A stretch of 64,000 nt of DNA from Nelumbo lutea (taxonomy: Eukaryota > Streptophyta > Magnoliopsida > Proteales > Nelumbonaceae), in assembly GCA_022828595.1 (NCBI GenBank), contig JAKGHH010000002.1, positions 88,442,076 through 88,506,075 of the forward strand. Direction: 5' to 3'. Below, one piece after another: positions 23,755 through 34,994 of the stretch; position 1 is the stretch's first letter; every line of letters begins with the position of its first letter. Under the pieces are notes generated by a model. That model did no database searches. It had not been told where the DNA came from and worked only from the letters and a program-made list of their open reading frames with translations. Position numbers and translations under genes: made by a program.

Positions 23755-25560
23755 ATCATTGCATTCATAGATGGTTTTAATTGCATCATTTTATATTTTA
23801 GCTTTGAATGCAACAGCTGTACTGATTTAATTTGTTTCTTCTTTCTTCAGTAGATTACTTCCTTTCCTTGTTTCAGTTTCATTTTAATAAAGGTAGATTT
23901 GATTTCCTTTCAATCTTGGTGTTGTTACCATTAAAAATAAAAAAAGAAGAAAATTTCGTAACAACATAAGTGTTGCAGATCTGAGTTGCATTCGGCACTC
24001 AGATCAGCAGAACTCAGACCTGCAGCACTCTGCCAAAAAGACTTAGTTAGTTTGTGTTTCAGCCTTTTATTTTTATTTTCTTTTTCATTACAAAAAGAAA
24101 AAAAAATATATATATAGAGTGAAAATGAGAAAAAAAAAGAGATCATATGAACAAAAAGAGGGGCAATTGAGAATTCAGATCAGCACTCAAATCTGAGTTC
24201 AGATCTGAATTCTGCTACAGCAGATTTGCAACAGTTCAGATCTGAGTTCCTCTTAACACAGATCTGAAATGATGCAAATTTGAGGTGAATTGGGTATCAT
24301 AACCACCCCAATTTACCCTAGGACACTTCTGCTACTCCTCAAAGGCAATTTGGTAGCAATGACTGAAGGTAAGGCAATTGAGAATTCAGATCCAAACTCA
24401 GACTTGAGTTCAGATCTGAATTCTGCTGTTACAGATCTGCTCAGTTCAGATCTGAATTCCTCTGAACTCAGATCTGAACCGATGCAAGTTTGAGGTGAAT
24501 TGGGTGCCATCACTACCCCAATCCACCCTATGATACATCCAACCTGCCTCAAGGGTGAATGGATAGCAAGGAATGAGAGAAATTCAAATCTGAAATGCAG
24601 TTGATATGATGTGAGGACTGAACTGATACAGAGCATACTATGAATTCTGGGTGGACTGAATTCTTGGCTTTACCCACTTGTACCCAATTTAAATTTGCTG
24701 AGGATGTGTGTTTGGATTGAATAATTGTGATGCCTCAAATATTCAATGAAAGCAGCAGTGCATTCCACTAGCATTCAGAGCTGTAGCATGGCTGCTACAG
24801 TACAGCAATTAGCATGAAACTCCACTGCTGATCTAGTGAGCTCTCTTTCCCATTGATGATCTACTTCATATTTGTTTGCTGATTTAGTGTAGCTGGTAGA
24901 TGTAGTTCTTCAGATGTAGTTCTTCAGCATTGCATTCATAGTTGGTTTAATTTGCTTAACTTTTCATTTTTGCTTTGAATGCAACTGCTGTATTACTGTA
25001 GTTATGCTTCTTTTCTCTTTAGTAGATTACTTTATTTTCCTTGTTTCAGTTTAATTTTAATAAAAGGGGACCTGTTTTGCTTTCTAACTTGAAGTTATTA
25101 CCCTCTAAAAGAAAAAAAATCACAAAATCATGAGTGTTGCAGATATGAGTTGCATTCGGCACTCAGATCTGCTATAGAAGAATTGCAGCACTCAACCGAA
25201 AAAAAAAAATTAAAAATGAGTTCAGATCTGAATTGCATTCATCAATCAGACCTACACTCATCCAAAAAGATTTTGGTTGCATTGCTGTATTTTGTTTTAG
25301 ATTTATTAAAAAAGAAAAAGAAAAAAAATAGATAAAGAAAAGAAAAAGAAAACAATGAAAAAATAGCATGTGAGTTTTCAAATCTGAAACTCAGATTTGA
25401 AGTTCAGATCTGTGTTCAGCCGGTTGCAGGACTGCATTCTGCTAGGTTCAGATCTGAGTTCATCTAAACTCAGACCTGAACCCACTCTATTTTGATGTGA
25501 ATTCGGGTAGTGACAGCACCCAATTCACAATTTGATGCATTAGACTTGCCTCATTGATGA
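23755..25560 (+). repeat. Tandemly duplicated segments in the LARD interior
   Basis: A block beginning TTGCATTCATAG and holding TTTGAATGCAAC and TTTCATTTTAATAA (23755-23900) recurs at about 24930-25075. The following 'gttgcagat..gagttgcattcggcactcagatc' block at 23965 recurs at 25135. A shorter ~200-bp unit (24167-24340 and 24370-24545) ends in GATGCAARTTTGAGGTGAATTGGG, with a third relative at 25425-25540. The words CAGATCTGAATT/GAGTT dominate throughout. Confidence 0.7.
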
Positions 25561-26810
25561 AAATTTAAGCCATGAATGGTAAAAATCAGTTCTGAAGTGC
25601 ATGAGAATCAGAAGCAGTATAAGTACATAATCTGAAATTTTTGTGAACTTGATGTTTTGTTATCTTTTAAATCACTTGCACCCAATCTGAATTGGTTGTA
25701 TTGGATTAGGACTGATATTTGTGAGGTCCAAAAAGAGCTTCATATTTTTGATGTAATGGTATTCAGATCTGAATCAAGGCTGCTTTCATTATAAAATTGC
25801 AGATCTGATTTCATGTCTCTGCAATCAATTGAGGCATACAAGACATTTAAGTTGGGACTTGAAAGAGAAGTCTTAAGCTCTTAGGATCAAACTTATTTCA
25901 GACCTAACTGCAACAGAATTTAGACCTACTTATTGATATTAGGTTTGGAGTTTTTGTAAGTGACTGTTCTCAAAAGTTAAGTTTTCAAATCTGATTTTTT
26001 TTTTTTTTTTGGTTAGAACTTGAAGAGCAGCTTAAAGATCATAAATTCAGCAATGATTGTAGATCTGTTTACAGTAGATTTTAGATTTGTTTACTTATGT
26101 TCATTTAAGTTTAGAATAGTGTGTAATAAACTCCATTGCTGATTTAGCTAGCTCTCTTTTCCATTGAACATCTACTTCACACTTGAATGTTGGTTTAGTT
26201 TCAGTAATGGAGCTATGTTTTTCTAGTTTGCAAATTTATTAGTGTGGATCAGATCTGCGTACGTTCACTTACATTGCTGAAATTCTAATGCAGATCTGAG
26301 CACACACAAAAAAAAAAAAAATCAAATAACTTTGGTAGTGTGCTGATTTCAAGAACTCTTAGACTTCTAGGCTAGTTTCAATCTTGTAAATCACTTGTTT
26401 CTCACTTGCATATCAGATTCCAAGAGATATTTATATTGGCTTTTGATCTTGTTTTTTTTTAATTTATTTATTTATTTATTTTTTTGTTAGATAGAATCCA
26501 AACTTCTTGGCCTTGTAAATTTCTGTTGTGTATTACAGACTGGTTAAATTATTTACATTGTTTGGAATTGTGTATAGTAGTCTTTTTATTATTTGGTTTA
26601 AATTATTTTTAGTTAGAACAAAGCTACTGATCTCCTCTTCTAGTTTGCAAGTGATTTCTAGCAGAAGAAGTTTTCCACCGACAACATATTGCAGAATTTA
26701 AGAATGATCTTCAGGGAAGTCCTATAAATACCTCCTATTACTTGATGATGCTCTTGCTAGTTTTATTGTTACTGCCTAACACTACGAACATTGAGGACAA
26801 TGTTCATCTT

Positions 26811-26821
26811 AAGTGTGGGGG
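26811..26821 (+). other. Internal polypurine-tract-like sequence
   Basis: AAGTGTGGGGG, preceded by ACATTGAGGACAATGTTCATC, is an exact copy of the tract just before the 3' LTR (27790-27800), but lies ~1 kb upstream of it. It may be a second plus-strand primer or the boundary of an ancestral 3' end. Confidence 0.6.
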
Positions 26822-27275
26822 AGTGAGCCCGAGGCTAGGGTATGGGGACTGAAACCATGCACCCCAACACACATATGCAGGCAATGACATAACCAAAAAA
26901 AGACTAGAACCCCTCAAGTTCATTACTATTTATTTGATGATTTTTTTTTAGAAGGAATTCAATGAGTTGAGGGAGACTGATGTACTTGTTAAGTTTTTAT
27001 TCTTGTGAATGACCCAATTTGATATATGCATGAGAAAATGAGAGCTGAATATGCCTTTCAGCGTGACTAGCCCTAACTTCCTTCATGTGTATGGAAGCCC
27101 TTGATTTCATTGTTAATGGTCAAGAAAGCTAGTGCACATCTGAAGTGTTGATTCTTGAGGTTCAATAATTGCAAAGAAGGACAAAAGCCCAAATTGACTC
27201 CGCTATTTTGAGCTGAATAGTAAAACTAGCAGCTCAGAACATGAGTCCTTTTTACCTACCTCAAGTAAGTGACCA

Positions 27276-27420
27276 GTGTGAGATGGAGCATAAGATGCAC
27301 TCACACCAAAAAAAAAAAAAAGAGAAAAGTAAAAGAGAGAAAAAAGTGTGTGGGATGGAGCATAAAATGCACTCACACCGAAAAAAACAAGGGTGAGATG
27401 GAGCATAAGATGCACTCACC
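27276..27420 (+). repeat. Three-copy minisatellite GAGATGGAGCATAARATGCACTCAC
   Basis: The unit GATGGAGCATAARATGCACTCAC appears at about 27282, 27354 and 27398, separated by A-rich linkers. It lies in the 3' untranslated part of the LARD. Confidence 0.8.
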
Positions 27421-27789
27421 CTTAGAAATAAGTAATTGTGGTGACAACCGAGGTTCAAAGGGGCACTCTAAAGTTGAACTCTCATTGAGATTTAGTTATA
27501 GATGTGAAACTTAGTGAAATTTGATTATTAACCTTGACAATTAAGGAGCTGATTTATATATGAATTAGGAGTGAAGGCTAGACTATGATGAAATTCATAT
27601 TCTCCTTTCCTTGGATCTGATACATATCTTAAATGGTAATTTACAAGAATAAGAGTTGAGCACATACAAAAGTTCCCCGACTACTCAATGCATTTCTATC
27701 TAAAAAGTTCACTAGGTAAATGGTGAGAACAGAAGGGGGGAATATTAAGTTTATGGCTGATGTCTTTGCTTGAGGACAAGCAAAAGCTT

Positions 27790-27800
27790 AAGTGTGGGGG
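27790..27800 (+). other. Polypurine tract of the LARD
   Basis: AAGTGTGGGGG stands just before TATT and the 3' LTR start. It is preceded by GAGGACAAGCAAAAGCTT, a phrase common in plant gypsy elements at this place. Confidence 0.75.
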
Positions 27801-27804
27801 TATT

Positions 27805-29383
27805 TGATGAACTTACAATTTATCTATAATTTTTGAGGACTTTAGCATGGATTTTTATGCCGGTTTTATTAATTTTTGCCTTAATTTAGCTTAATGCTAA
27901 GAATAAGTTCAGGGATAATTAATCCAAGAAAAGGAAAGAAAAAGGCAAGAAAAGAAGGTTCAAAAAGACCAATTTCAGTCCAGCCCGGTCGTGGAAGCAA
28001 GAGAGAGCACTTCGGCCCAAGAAGAGCAAGTGAATTTCTTGAGAAAACCCAAGAAAAGAAAGCCTAGCTATGAGTAGAATTCGGCCCAACAAGGAAGGCC
28101 CATTCTCAGCCCAAAAGAGCAGCTCAATGTATAGCTATCATGTGCTAAGAGAGAGCCTAAGTGCAGCCCAAATAGCAGCCCTTAGGAGGTTTTCAAAAGA
28201 GCTCTAGAAAGTTCAAGAAAGGGGTGTAATACACCCCATTCTAGAGGCTTCAAGAAGGGGCAAGAGCCCCCTTGAAAAACTATATAAGGAGGCCTCTAGG
28301 AGGGGGGAGAGGTGTTCAATTGCTTGAGAGGAAGGCTCTCCCACTCTTAGAGGTTCGGCCACCTTGAGAGAAGAGAAGAGAAGAAGGCTAGGCGCAAGGA
28401 AGAAGAAGAAGAAGGGCTGAAGGAAGTTCAAGACAAGCAAGCTAGAAGAGAAGGTGAGTTCGAATTGAGGGTTTGTGATTCAAAGATCTTTTGTAATAAA
28501 TCAATTGTAGTTTCATTCTCTTTTGATTCGAATTCAGTTTCTTTGTTATATTTTCTTTCTTCTTTCTCCTTTTTTTCCATTCTTCCTTGATGTATTTCAG
28601 CTTGTAAAATTTCAGTTCAGCAATCTAATTCTTTTTTATTCATTCAAATGGTCATGAATTGTACTTGAAGTTTCTTGAATAAGGGTGTTATTGTAGATTA
28701 ATTCGGCCAACTAACCTTCAAAACTCATATCTGAATTCTCAGATCTGAGATTGCAAGATCTGAATTGCTTGAAAGAGAATTCAGATCTGCAATTTTCAGA
28801 TTGGCCAAATTAATCTACAACTTGGAATTCCTAGAGTGCTTAAGAGAGACTCTAGGAATTCAGATCTACTATTCAAAATTGAATTGAGTGCAAGGTTAGA
28901 GATAACTTGCACAATTCAGTTGGTGATCAATTCAAATTTGAATTGATGCCTTAGAAGTGTTTGAAGAAATGCATGCATGGGGATTAGATTCTTGCTAGAG
29001 ATAGAAGAACCGTCACTCATGCATAGGATGAACATGCGCTTGAGAGAGGCTGTTCATGACCTTGGGGTTTCACAAAACCGAGGCTCAATCATGATTTATT
29101 CGAATGATCCAAATTGATAGATTGCTGAATTCTGAGATTGACATTTACTGCTTACTCTTCTAACCTGATTTGAAGGCAATTGGGCCAATGATTTAGATAG
29201 ATTTTAATTTAGGATTTTTTTTTAGCTTTCATTAAAGTTTTGATTATTTGTTGATCAGATAAGAAGTACTCAATTTAGTATTGGTAATTGTTTCCTAAAT
29301 CCTCGTGGGAACGATACTTCACTCACTACTTTATTACTTGAACGGCTAGTGCACTTGCTAGTGTCACAATGAGCCACACAACA
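27805..29383 (+). repeat. LARD 3' LTR (1579 bp)
   Basis: Nearly identical to the 5' LTR. Visible differences include ggtcGtgg, ggCccatt, aggTttt, gcaagCtaga, gccAaattaatctacaac and the last bases (ACA against TCA). It ends at the GTGTC duplication. Confidence 0.9.
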
Positions 29384-30122
29384 GTGTCCCTATTGGTCAT
29401 TAGATGACCTCCCTTAGTGGTGGGCCCCACACCTCCTAAAGAGGATACGTGCATAACCCTGTCCGATTTGGGCCCACCAAAATCTGGCTTTATGAAAGTT
29501 AGTGAGAGCCACTTTGGTTTGACCTAAATCAAACTAGGGCGTAATCATTCGTTCTCTCCAGCAAATATGAGTGCATGTGATAGGGAGATTCATATGATGA
29601 ATTCTCTAAAAGCCTTCCATCATTAGCATGAGGATGGGTCCTTTAGTAATGAGGAAATGCATCAAAAAATGGGCTATCCATTTGCTGTTGGGCTTGTCCG
29701 AGTGTTTCATAAGATGATAGGGCGTCATAGACCGATGTGGGAGGGGCTTCACCAGAAAATGGGAACTCTCTCACGATACCTTGGCATTCACAAATATGAT
29801 GGGTGAGCACTCACTGGACAGAAAGGTTTACTTGAAAATGGCTCTAAACCTTGTCTAACAGAGGCCAAAGGGAAAACTCATATGATGATTGGATATGATC
29901 CTTCACAGAAAGGTGGTGGGGTTTTGCAGCTGAAACAGTTGGCTCCATGCACCCTATGTGGTTTCTCACATTTCCAGAGACAAGTCAATGTTTTCGTCAC
30001 TGACATGGGAGGGAAATCTCAAAGATGAATAAATGGGAATGGAACATAGATTAAAAGCCACATCTATGTAATGAAATGAATCAAATTAGGTCGTGGACTA
30101 ATATTTGCTATTTTACCAAAAA

Positions 30123-30421
30123 ATGGCTAACAGACAATTTGTCAAGCTTCTTGATGACAACAAACTTAAGGGCCCTAATTACGTTGACTGGTACTGTAAC
30201 CTTATGCTGGTACTGACTTCTGAAAAACTGGATAAAGTTGCCAAAAACCCCGCCCCAGAGCATCCGGGTGATCGGGCTTCTAAGGCCCATAGAAGGGACT
30301 ACCTTGAGTGGGAGGAAAAGAACTCCCTAGCCCGCTGTGGTATATCATAGCTTCTCTGGACAATCCAATACAGAGGCAGTTCGATCAGATCGAATTGGCC
30401 AAGGACATATTGGACAGTCTG
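30123..30421 (+). pseudogene. copia gag start, fused out of frame to another copia
   Basis: The ATG at 30123 opens 'ANRQFVKLLDDNKLKGPNYVDWY', the same protein as at 51025. It continues through 'DYLEWEEKN' with a frameshift before the 'IIASLDNPIQRQFDQIELAKDILDSL' part. After about 30421 the sequence belongs to a different copia element. The product would be the particle protein; here it is a fragment. Confidence 0.8.
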
Positions 30422-30474
30422 AAAACTAATGCCAGTGTACTTATCCAATTTCCTCTTATGTTACCTATGATCGT

Positions 30475-31260
30475 TTGTCCTCTACTTCTTGTTCGTTTGT
30501 TGCCTCTCTTGATTCTGTAGGGATTTCCGAAACTGTTCACCAAGCTTTATCCCATCCTGGGTGGCGTGATGCCATGCTTGAGGAAATGAATGCCTTGACT
30601 GAGAATGGTACTTGGGATCTGGTCGATTTACCTGCGGGTAAGAAAGCGGTTGGATGCAAGTGGGTCTTTGCAGTCAAATTTAATTCTAATGGATCAGTGG
30701 CTCACCTAAAGGCTCACATGCTGGCCAAAGGCTATGCACAGACATATGGAGTGAACTATTCTGATACTTTCTCCCATGTGGCAAAATTGACTTCAGTTTG
30801 ATTATTTATTTCTTTGGCAGCTATATATGATTGGCCACTTTACCAGCTTGATATTAAAAATGCTTTCCTACATGGAGTTCTTCAGGAGGACGTTTATATG
30901 GAGCAACCACCTGGGTTTGTTGCTCAAGGGGAGTCTGGGAAAGTTTGTCATCTTCGAAAATCGCTATATGGACTAAAATAGAGTCCTCGAGCTTGGTTTG
31001 GAAAATCCAATCAGGCAGTAGAGAGGTTTGGGATGAGGAAGTGCAAATCTGACCATACTGCTTTCTATAAGCAGTCCACATTTGGCATCATTCTACTTGT
31101 TGTATATGTAGACGATATTGTTATCACTGGGAGTGATATGAAGGGAATCTCATCCTTGAAGTTCTTCTTGCAGAGCCAGTTCAATACTAAAGATTTGGGG
31201 CACCTAAAATACTTCTTGGGGTTGAGGTGGCAAGGAGTAAAAGAGGAATTTTCTTGTCTC
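30475..31260 (+). pseudogene. copia reverse transcriptase (stops)
   Basis: Recognisable RVT_2 domain: 'ALSHPGWRDAMLEEMNAL', 'WDLVDLPAGKKAVGCKWVF', 'LAKGYAQTYGVNYSDTFS', 'LDIKNAFLHG' and the catalytic 'LLVVYVDDIVITGSD' (about 31096-31140). TGA at 30799 and TAG at 30978 replace Arg and Gln codons (CGA to TGA, CAG to TAG), so it is dead although the YVDD site is intact. A further frameshift lies near 31260. Confidence 0.88.
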
Positions 31261-32055
31261 AGATGAAGTATGTTTTGGACCTGTTAACAGAAACTAGGAA
31301 ACTGGGAGTCAAACCATGCAGTACTCCAATGCTTCCTAACCAACAACTCACAAAGGATGGAGATGCTTTTGATGATCCTGAATGATATAGAAGATTAGTT
31401 GGAAAGTTGAACTATCTCACAATGACTCGTCCAGACATTGCTTACTCAGTTAGTATTGTAAGTCAATTTATGTCCTCTCCTACAGTGCATCATTGGGCAA
31501 CCTTAGAACAAATATTGTGTTACTTGAAAGGAGCTCCTGGACGAGGGATACTGTATCGGAATCATGGTCACAGTAACATTGAGTGTTTTTCTAATGCGGA
31601 CTGGGCAAGTTCCAAGATTGATCGAAGGTCTACTGGCTATTGTGTTTTCGTTGGTGGTAATCTGGTTTCGTGGAAGAGTAAGAAAGCAAAATGTGGTGTC
31701 ACGATCTAGTGCAGAATCTGAGTATAGAGCAATGGCACAAGCTTCGTGTGAGGTTATGTGGGTTTCTCAACTCTTAACTGAGGTCGGTCTTAAAGTCTCA
31801 GTTCCAGCGAAGCTATGGTGCGACAATCAAGTTGCGATTCATATTGCTTCAAATCCAGTTTTTCATGAACGAACTAAACATATTGAGATAGACTGTCATT
31901 TCGTTCGTGAGAAAATTCAACAAAACCTGATCTCTATAGCATATGTGAAGACTAGAGAGCAGTTAGGAGATATCTTTACAAAAACTCTTAATGGAGCTCG
32001 GATTTCTTATATTTGTAACAAGCTGGGCATGAGTGACATCTATGCTCCATCTTGA
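31261..32055 (+). pseudogene. copia RT end and RNase H
   Basis: Continues with 'MLPNQQLTKDGDAFDDPE' then a TGA, 'YRRLVGKLNYLTMTRPDIAYSVSIVSQFM', and an RNase H with 'NADWAS', 'RSTGYCVFVGGNLVSWKSKK', 'SRSSAESEYRAMA', 'LWCDNQVAIHIASNPVFHERTKHIEIDCHF' and a C-terminus ending 'MSDIYAPS' at the TGA 32053-32055. A one-base shift near 31690 splits two open frames. Confidence 0.88.
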
Positions 32056-32062
32056 GGGGGAG

Positions 32063-32341
32063 TGTTACGAAATTATAGGCTGTAAATATATAGTATTAGC
32101 CCAATTAGGAATAGCTTGATTATATGAATTATTCTTTCTTTGATTTTCTTCCTATTTTAGTATATATAAGGTTGTATGATTTTCTTCCTTTTTTGTATCT
32201 GCAAGGTTATATGATTTTTTTCCTTTTTTGTATCCGTAAGGCTGTATGATTTTCTTCCTTTTTAGTATCTATAAGGCTGTATATATATGTACTACTTTCT
32301 CAATAGAAAGACATCAATTTCTTCCAATTCTTGTTCTGTCA
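32063..32341 (+). repeat. Short copia 3' LTR with internal tandem repeat
   Basis: Runs from TGTTACGAAATT to ..TTGTTCTGTCA. At 32150-32285 it holds about four copies of a ~37-bp unit (TATGATTTTCTTCCTTTTTTGTATCTGCAAGG-like, each slightly different). Confidence 0.75.
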
Positions 32342-32760
32342 CAAAGATCGTATAAGAACTTTATGTGCAGTATTTGACAGCAATTAATATCATGATTTTG
32401 GGTCCAGAAAAGAATGATTTATTATAGATGATCCAAAAACAGTTGTGTAGAAAGATGAACTTGGTCCCGGATGGTGTGAGGTAGTGATAAAGACGGCATT
32501 AAATAAGAATTGTGGATTGATGAAGAAACATGCAAATCTAAGGACTATAGGAGATGCACAAGGATGTAGTATTCCTTGGATTACCTCCTTTGTAAGTATA
32601 CACACATGTGGATATTCATATATACTAATAATAATTTTATCTTTGATGATAATGATGCTTGATTATGATGATTTTGTTATATTTGTTATCTTTGCTAGAT
32701 TGAGCGGCAAACAGTTGAAAGGAAGAAACATTGAACATGACATTTTTTGCAGGTATTAAT
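32342..32760 (+). other. Possible exon remnant (unidentified)
   Basis: An interrupted frame at 32395-32594 reads about 65 residues ending 'NLRTIGDAQGCSIPWITSF' at a GTAAGT donor. An acceptor (GCTAG) near 32700 is followed by 'ERQTVERKKH'. The exon-like splice signals suggest a decayed host gene, but no family was recognised and two stops lie in the first part. Confidence 0.25.
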
Positions 32761-34220
32761 ATAATGCTCTCTCTCTTTCTCCTATCTCAACCTTAATTTG
32801 ATATCTCAAGAATCAATATGACTTGTATTATTCCATTATATACATGTGTACCTGAGTTTTAAGCTAAGTCTTGGAATGTGAGAACCTCCATGAATCTCTC
32901 TCTAGCGGATGGCATTAATGGGTCAGAAATAGAGAGGGTTCAAGAGAACCAAAATGCTCAATTTGGGAACTTCTCATACAACTTTCAAGTACTAGGCTGG
33001 GCTGGGCTATGTCAAAGAAAACATATAGGAGCTGTAAAGAACATGAGTTGGGCACTCACTTTTTTGATAAAAACAGATCATAGATAGACAGACAAGTCTA
33101 TATATAGGTTCATGGGCCGGTTTAGGTTTAGGTTTTGAACAGTATAGTTTCATGGGCAAGTTTAGGTTTTGAACGGTACAGGTTCATGGGTAGGTTTAGG
33201 TTCAGGTTTTGAACAAGTCTAAAGTCGTTGACAGGTTTGGCTTTAGGTTTTGGATGCATGTATAGGACCACGGACAGATTTGTGTTCAAGAAACCTACTA
33301 CATCAGTATAAACAAGAAACCTAACAGAAACTACCACTTAGAAAACTAAGGGGTTGTTCACCAATATGTATGATTTTGATTTTTTTTAACAAAATCAACA
33401 CTGGGGCCCCGGATCGGTGAAGAGGAGAGAGGAGAAGGAGGAAGATATAAGACAAAAAAGAAAACAATCTGAAGCTATAGAAGAATACCATCTTGAATAG
33501 CAGCAATGAAATAGGTTGTGGGCCAAGAATCTGAAATAGCTTACCAACTTCAGATTTTTCTCATGGAATGTAAAATTTGATAATTGTTTGCTATATTTCT
33601 TGTTTTACAAATCCATCAAGATTATACGTTGGTTTGATCAGATTAATGTTATCTTAAAAGATCTTCTGTAGACTGCAAAGGTGAACTACTCTTAATGCAT
33701 GCATGATCTGGCAAAACTTCCCGTGGAGTCTAGTTAAAAAATTGAGCCACATTAAACAAACACGTTTGAAACTAACCCTTGTATACCCATATTCTCATCC
33801 ACAAGAAAAATGGTTTCTCCTTAACCTGCTGAAAATTGGAAACTTCATGCACACCAAAATGGTTATAAAGCAGTTGGGCAGAATACCAACTGATTAAGAT
33901 ATTGCAGATTGGATGTAGATTTATAGACGAAGGAAATAAGCTAGCTAGTCTGCAGCAAAGATAAAGTTCAATAATTAGCTGGAACAAATGACAGTTGATT
34001 AGAATTAAGCAAGGGCTACCAATGCAACAGGTGATGTGGGCCAAGACTAAAACAAGTGCTAAATGAAATGATTGTTACTGAATAAGAGTACGAGACCTAG
34101 ATACTCACTTAATGAGGGAAAATGTACAACAGGAATCTTAAGTGATTTGTATAGTTCAAGCTTTCAGGTGATATGTTTGTAGCATGCCTAGTGCCTTGTT
34201 GCCAACATTACTTAGGCGAT
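32761..34220. other. Unassigned DNA with a minisatellite
   Basis: No gene recognised. At 33107-33270 a degenerate tandem repeat of about 45-52 bp has the core GTTCATGGGCNRGTTTAGGTTTTGAACRG in three to four copies. The rest shows only short chance frames. Confidence 0.5.
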
Positions 34221-34355
34221 CCAGGGAACTAAGGTGTTGGAGGAGTTATTAGGGGTCTGATACTTGTTTTTTGTTTTTTTGTTTTCTTTGTACACCCACT
34301 TATGTACCCTCTCTTTTATTAATGAAATCAGTTTAGCTTTTTATTTCAAAAAAAT
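34221..34355 (+). mobile_element. Probable LINE/SINE 3' end with poly(A)
   Basis: Ends GTACCCTCTCTTTTATTAATGAAATC, then TTTTTATTTCAAAAAAA. This combination is typical of plant L1-type 3' tails. No coding part is attached. Confidence 0.4.
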
Positions 34356-34619
34356 GACTATTCAACTTGCTCAAATAAAAATGTGAAAATATGAAAAGTA
34401 AAAAACAATTTATATCAAAATAAACTAAAACCAATAAATGTTAAGGGTATATGACACATGTGATCCCAATGCAAATGGGGTATTAAACTTGAACAAGTTC
34501 ACATTTATAAGAACTAAGAAACAATAAAAAAACCATTCTACTTGTTCTTTCTGGTTCTAGAGGTCAGACCATCTGGTCTTATCCAAATTTGGCGGTTGAA
34601 AACCGCAGTGGCATATTTG

Positions 34620-34860
34620 AGTTCGACTAGGGCATGTTCAGACATTAGGGGTCCCTCCAAAATTTAACCTTGCCACCTCTGCCCACTTTGAAATCCTCCA
34701 CCAGGAGGTTCTTTCACTAGCAAATCTCCAGCACCACTTGCTAAGCAAGGCAGTATTTATCACCTTCAGCTTCCAAATTCCTAGACCCTCTTCCTTTCTA
34801 GGTAAGCAAACTTGGTCCCAATTCACAAGATGAATTTTCTTCTCTTACCAATCAGAAGTT
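34620..34860 (-). pseudogene. LINE reverse-transcriptase C-terminal fragment
   Basis: On the minus strand this encodes 'NWDQVCLPRKEEGLGIWKLKVINTALLSKWCWRFA', the conserved segment downstream of the reverse transcriptase in plant L1-like elements. Only ~75 residues remain. Confidence 0.75.
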
Positions 34861-34963
34861 GTTTGTGTGGTAACCAAAGGCTATGGACCGTGTAAGTGCT
34901 GCAATAATGGTGCTTTGTTGTATCAATATTAAAATGAGCTTGTCTCTTTGCCTATAAAAAAAC

Positions 34964-34994
<31 letters not shown>

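Larger units (their letters stand above)
22099..29383 (+). mobile_element. LARD: 7.3 kb non-coding gypsy-type LTR element, TSD GTGTC
   Basis: Two near-identical LTRs (22099-23678 and 27805-29383) flank a 4.1 kb interior with no gag or pol coding in any frame. A perfect 5-bp target duplication GTGTC stands at 22094-22098 and 29384-29388. Removing the element restores the copia leader as seen at 50270. The primer site TGGCGCCGTTGCCGGGG (23685) is complementary to plant tRNA-Asp, and the polypurine tract AAGTGTGGGGG precedes the 3' LTR, as in Ty3/gypsy Athila/Tat-like elements. By eye the LTRs differ by about 15 substitutions and one indel, roughly 1%, so it is the youngest dated insertion here. 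It must borrow proteins from an autonomous partner. Confidence 0.9.
19101..30421 (+). mobile_element. 5' half of a long-LTR copia element, split by a LARD
   Basis: Consists of the LTR 19101-21059, primer site 21061, leader 21077-22098 and 29389-30122, and the gag start at 30123. The leader is interrupted by the LARD at 22099-29383. Leader and gag match 49312-51310 of the copy at 48411. Similarity stops at about 30421 inside gag, where sequence of another copia family begins; the rest of pol and the 3' LTR are missing. Confidence 0.8.
30422..32341 (+). mobile_element. 3' half of a second copia family (RT, RNase H, short LTR)
   Basis: Carries the C-terminal half of pol, a polypurine tract (GAGGGGGAG, 32054-32062) and a short LTR at 32063-32341. 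The LTR (279 bp) and protein are unlike those of the long-LTR family. There is no 5' LTR, gag, protease or integrase; the element is joined directly to the gag fragment ending at 30421. Confidence 0.8.

Noticed and set aside
26400..27420. CRISPR-like appearance of spaced repeats (27276-27420) and of AGATCTGAATT words
   Set aside because: Only three uneven copies inside an LTR retrotransposon of a plant genome, with no cas genes. This is a minisatellite.
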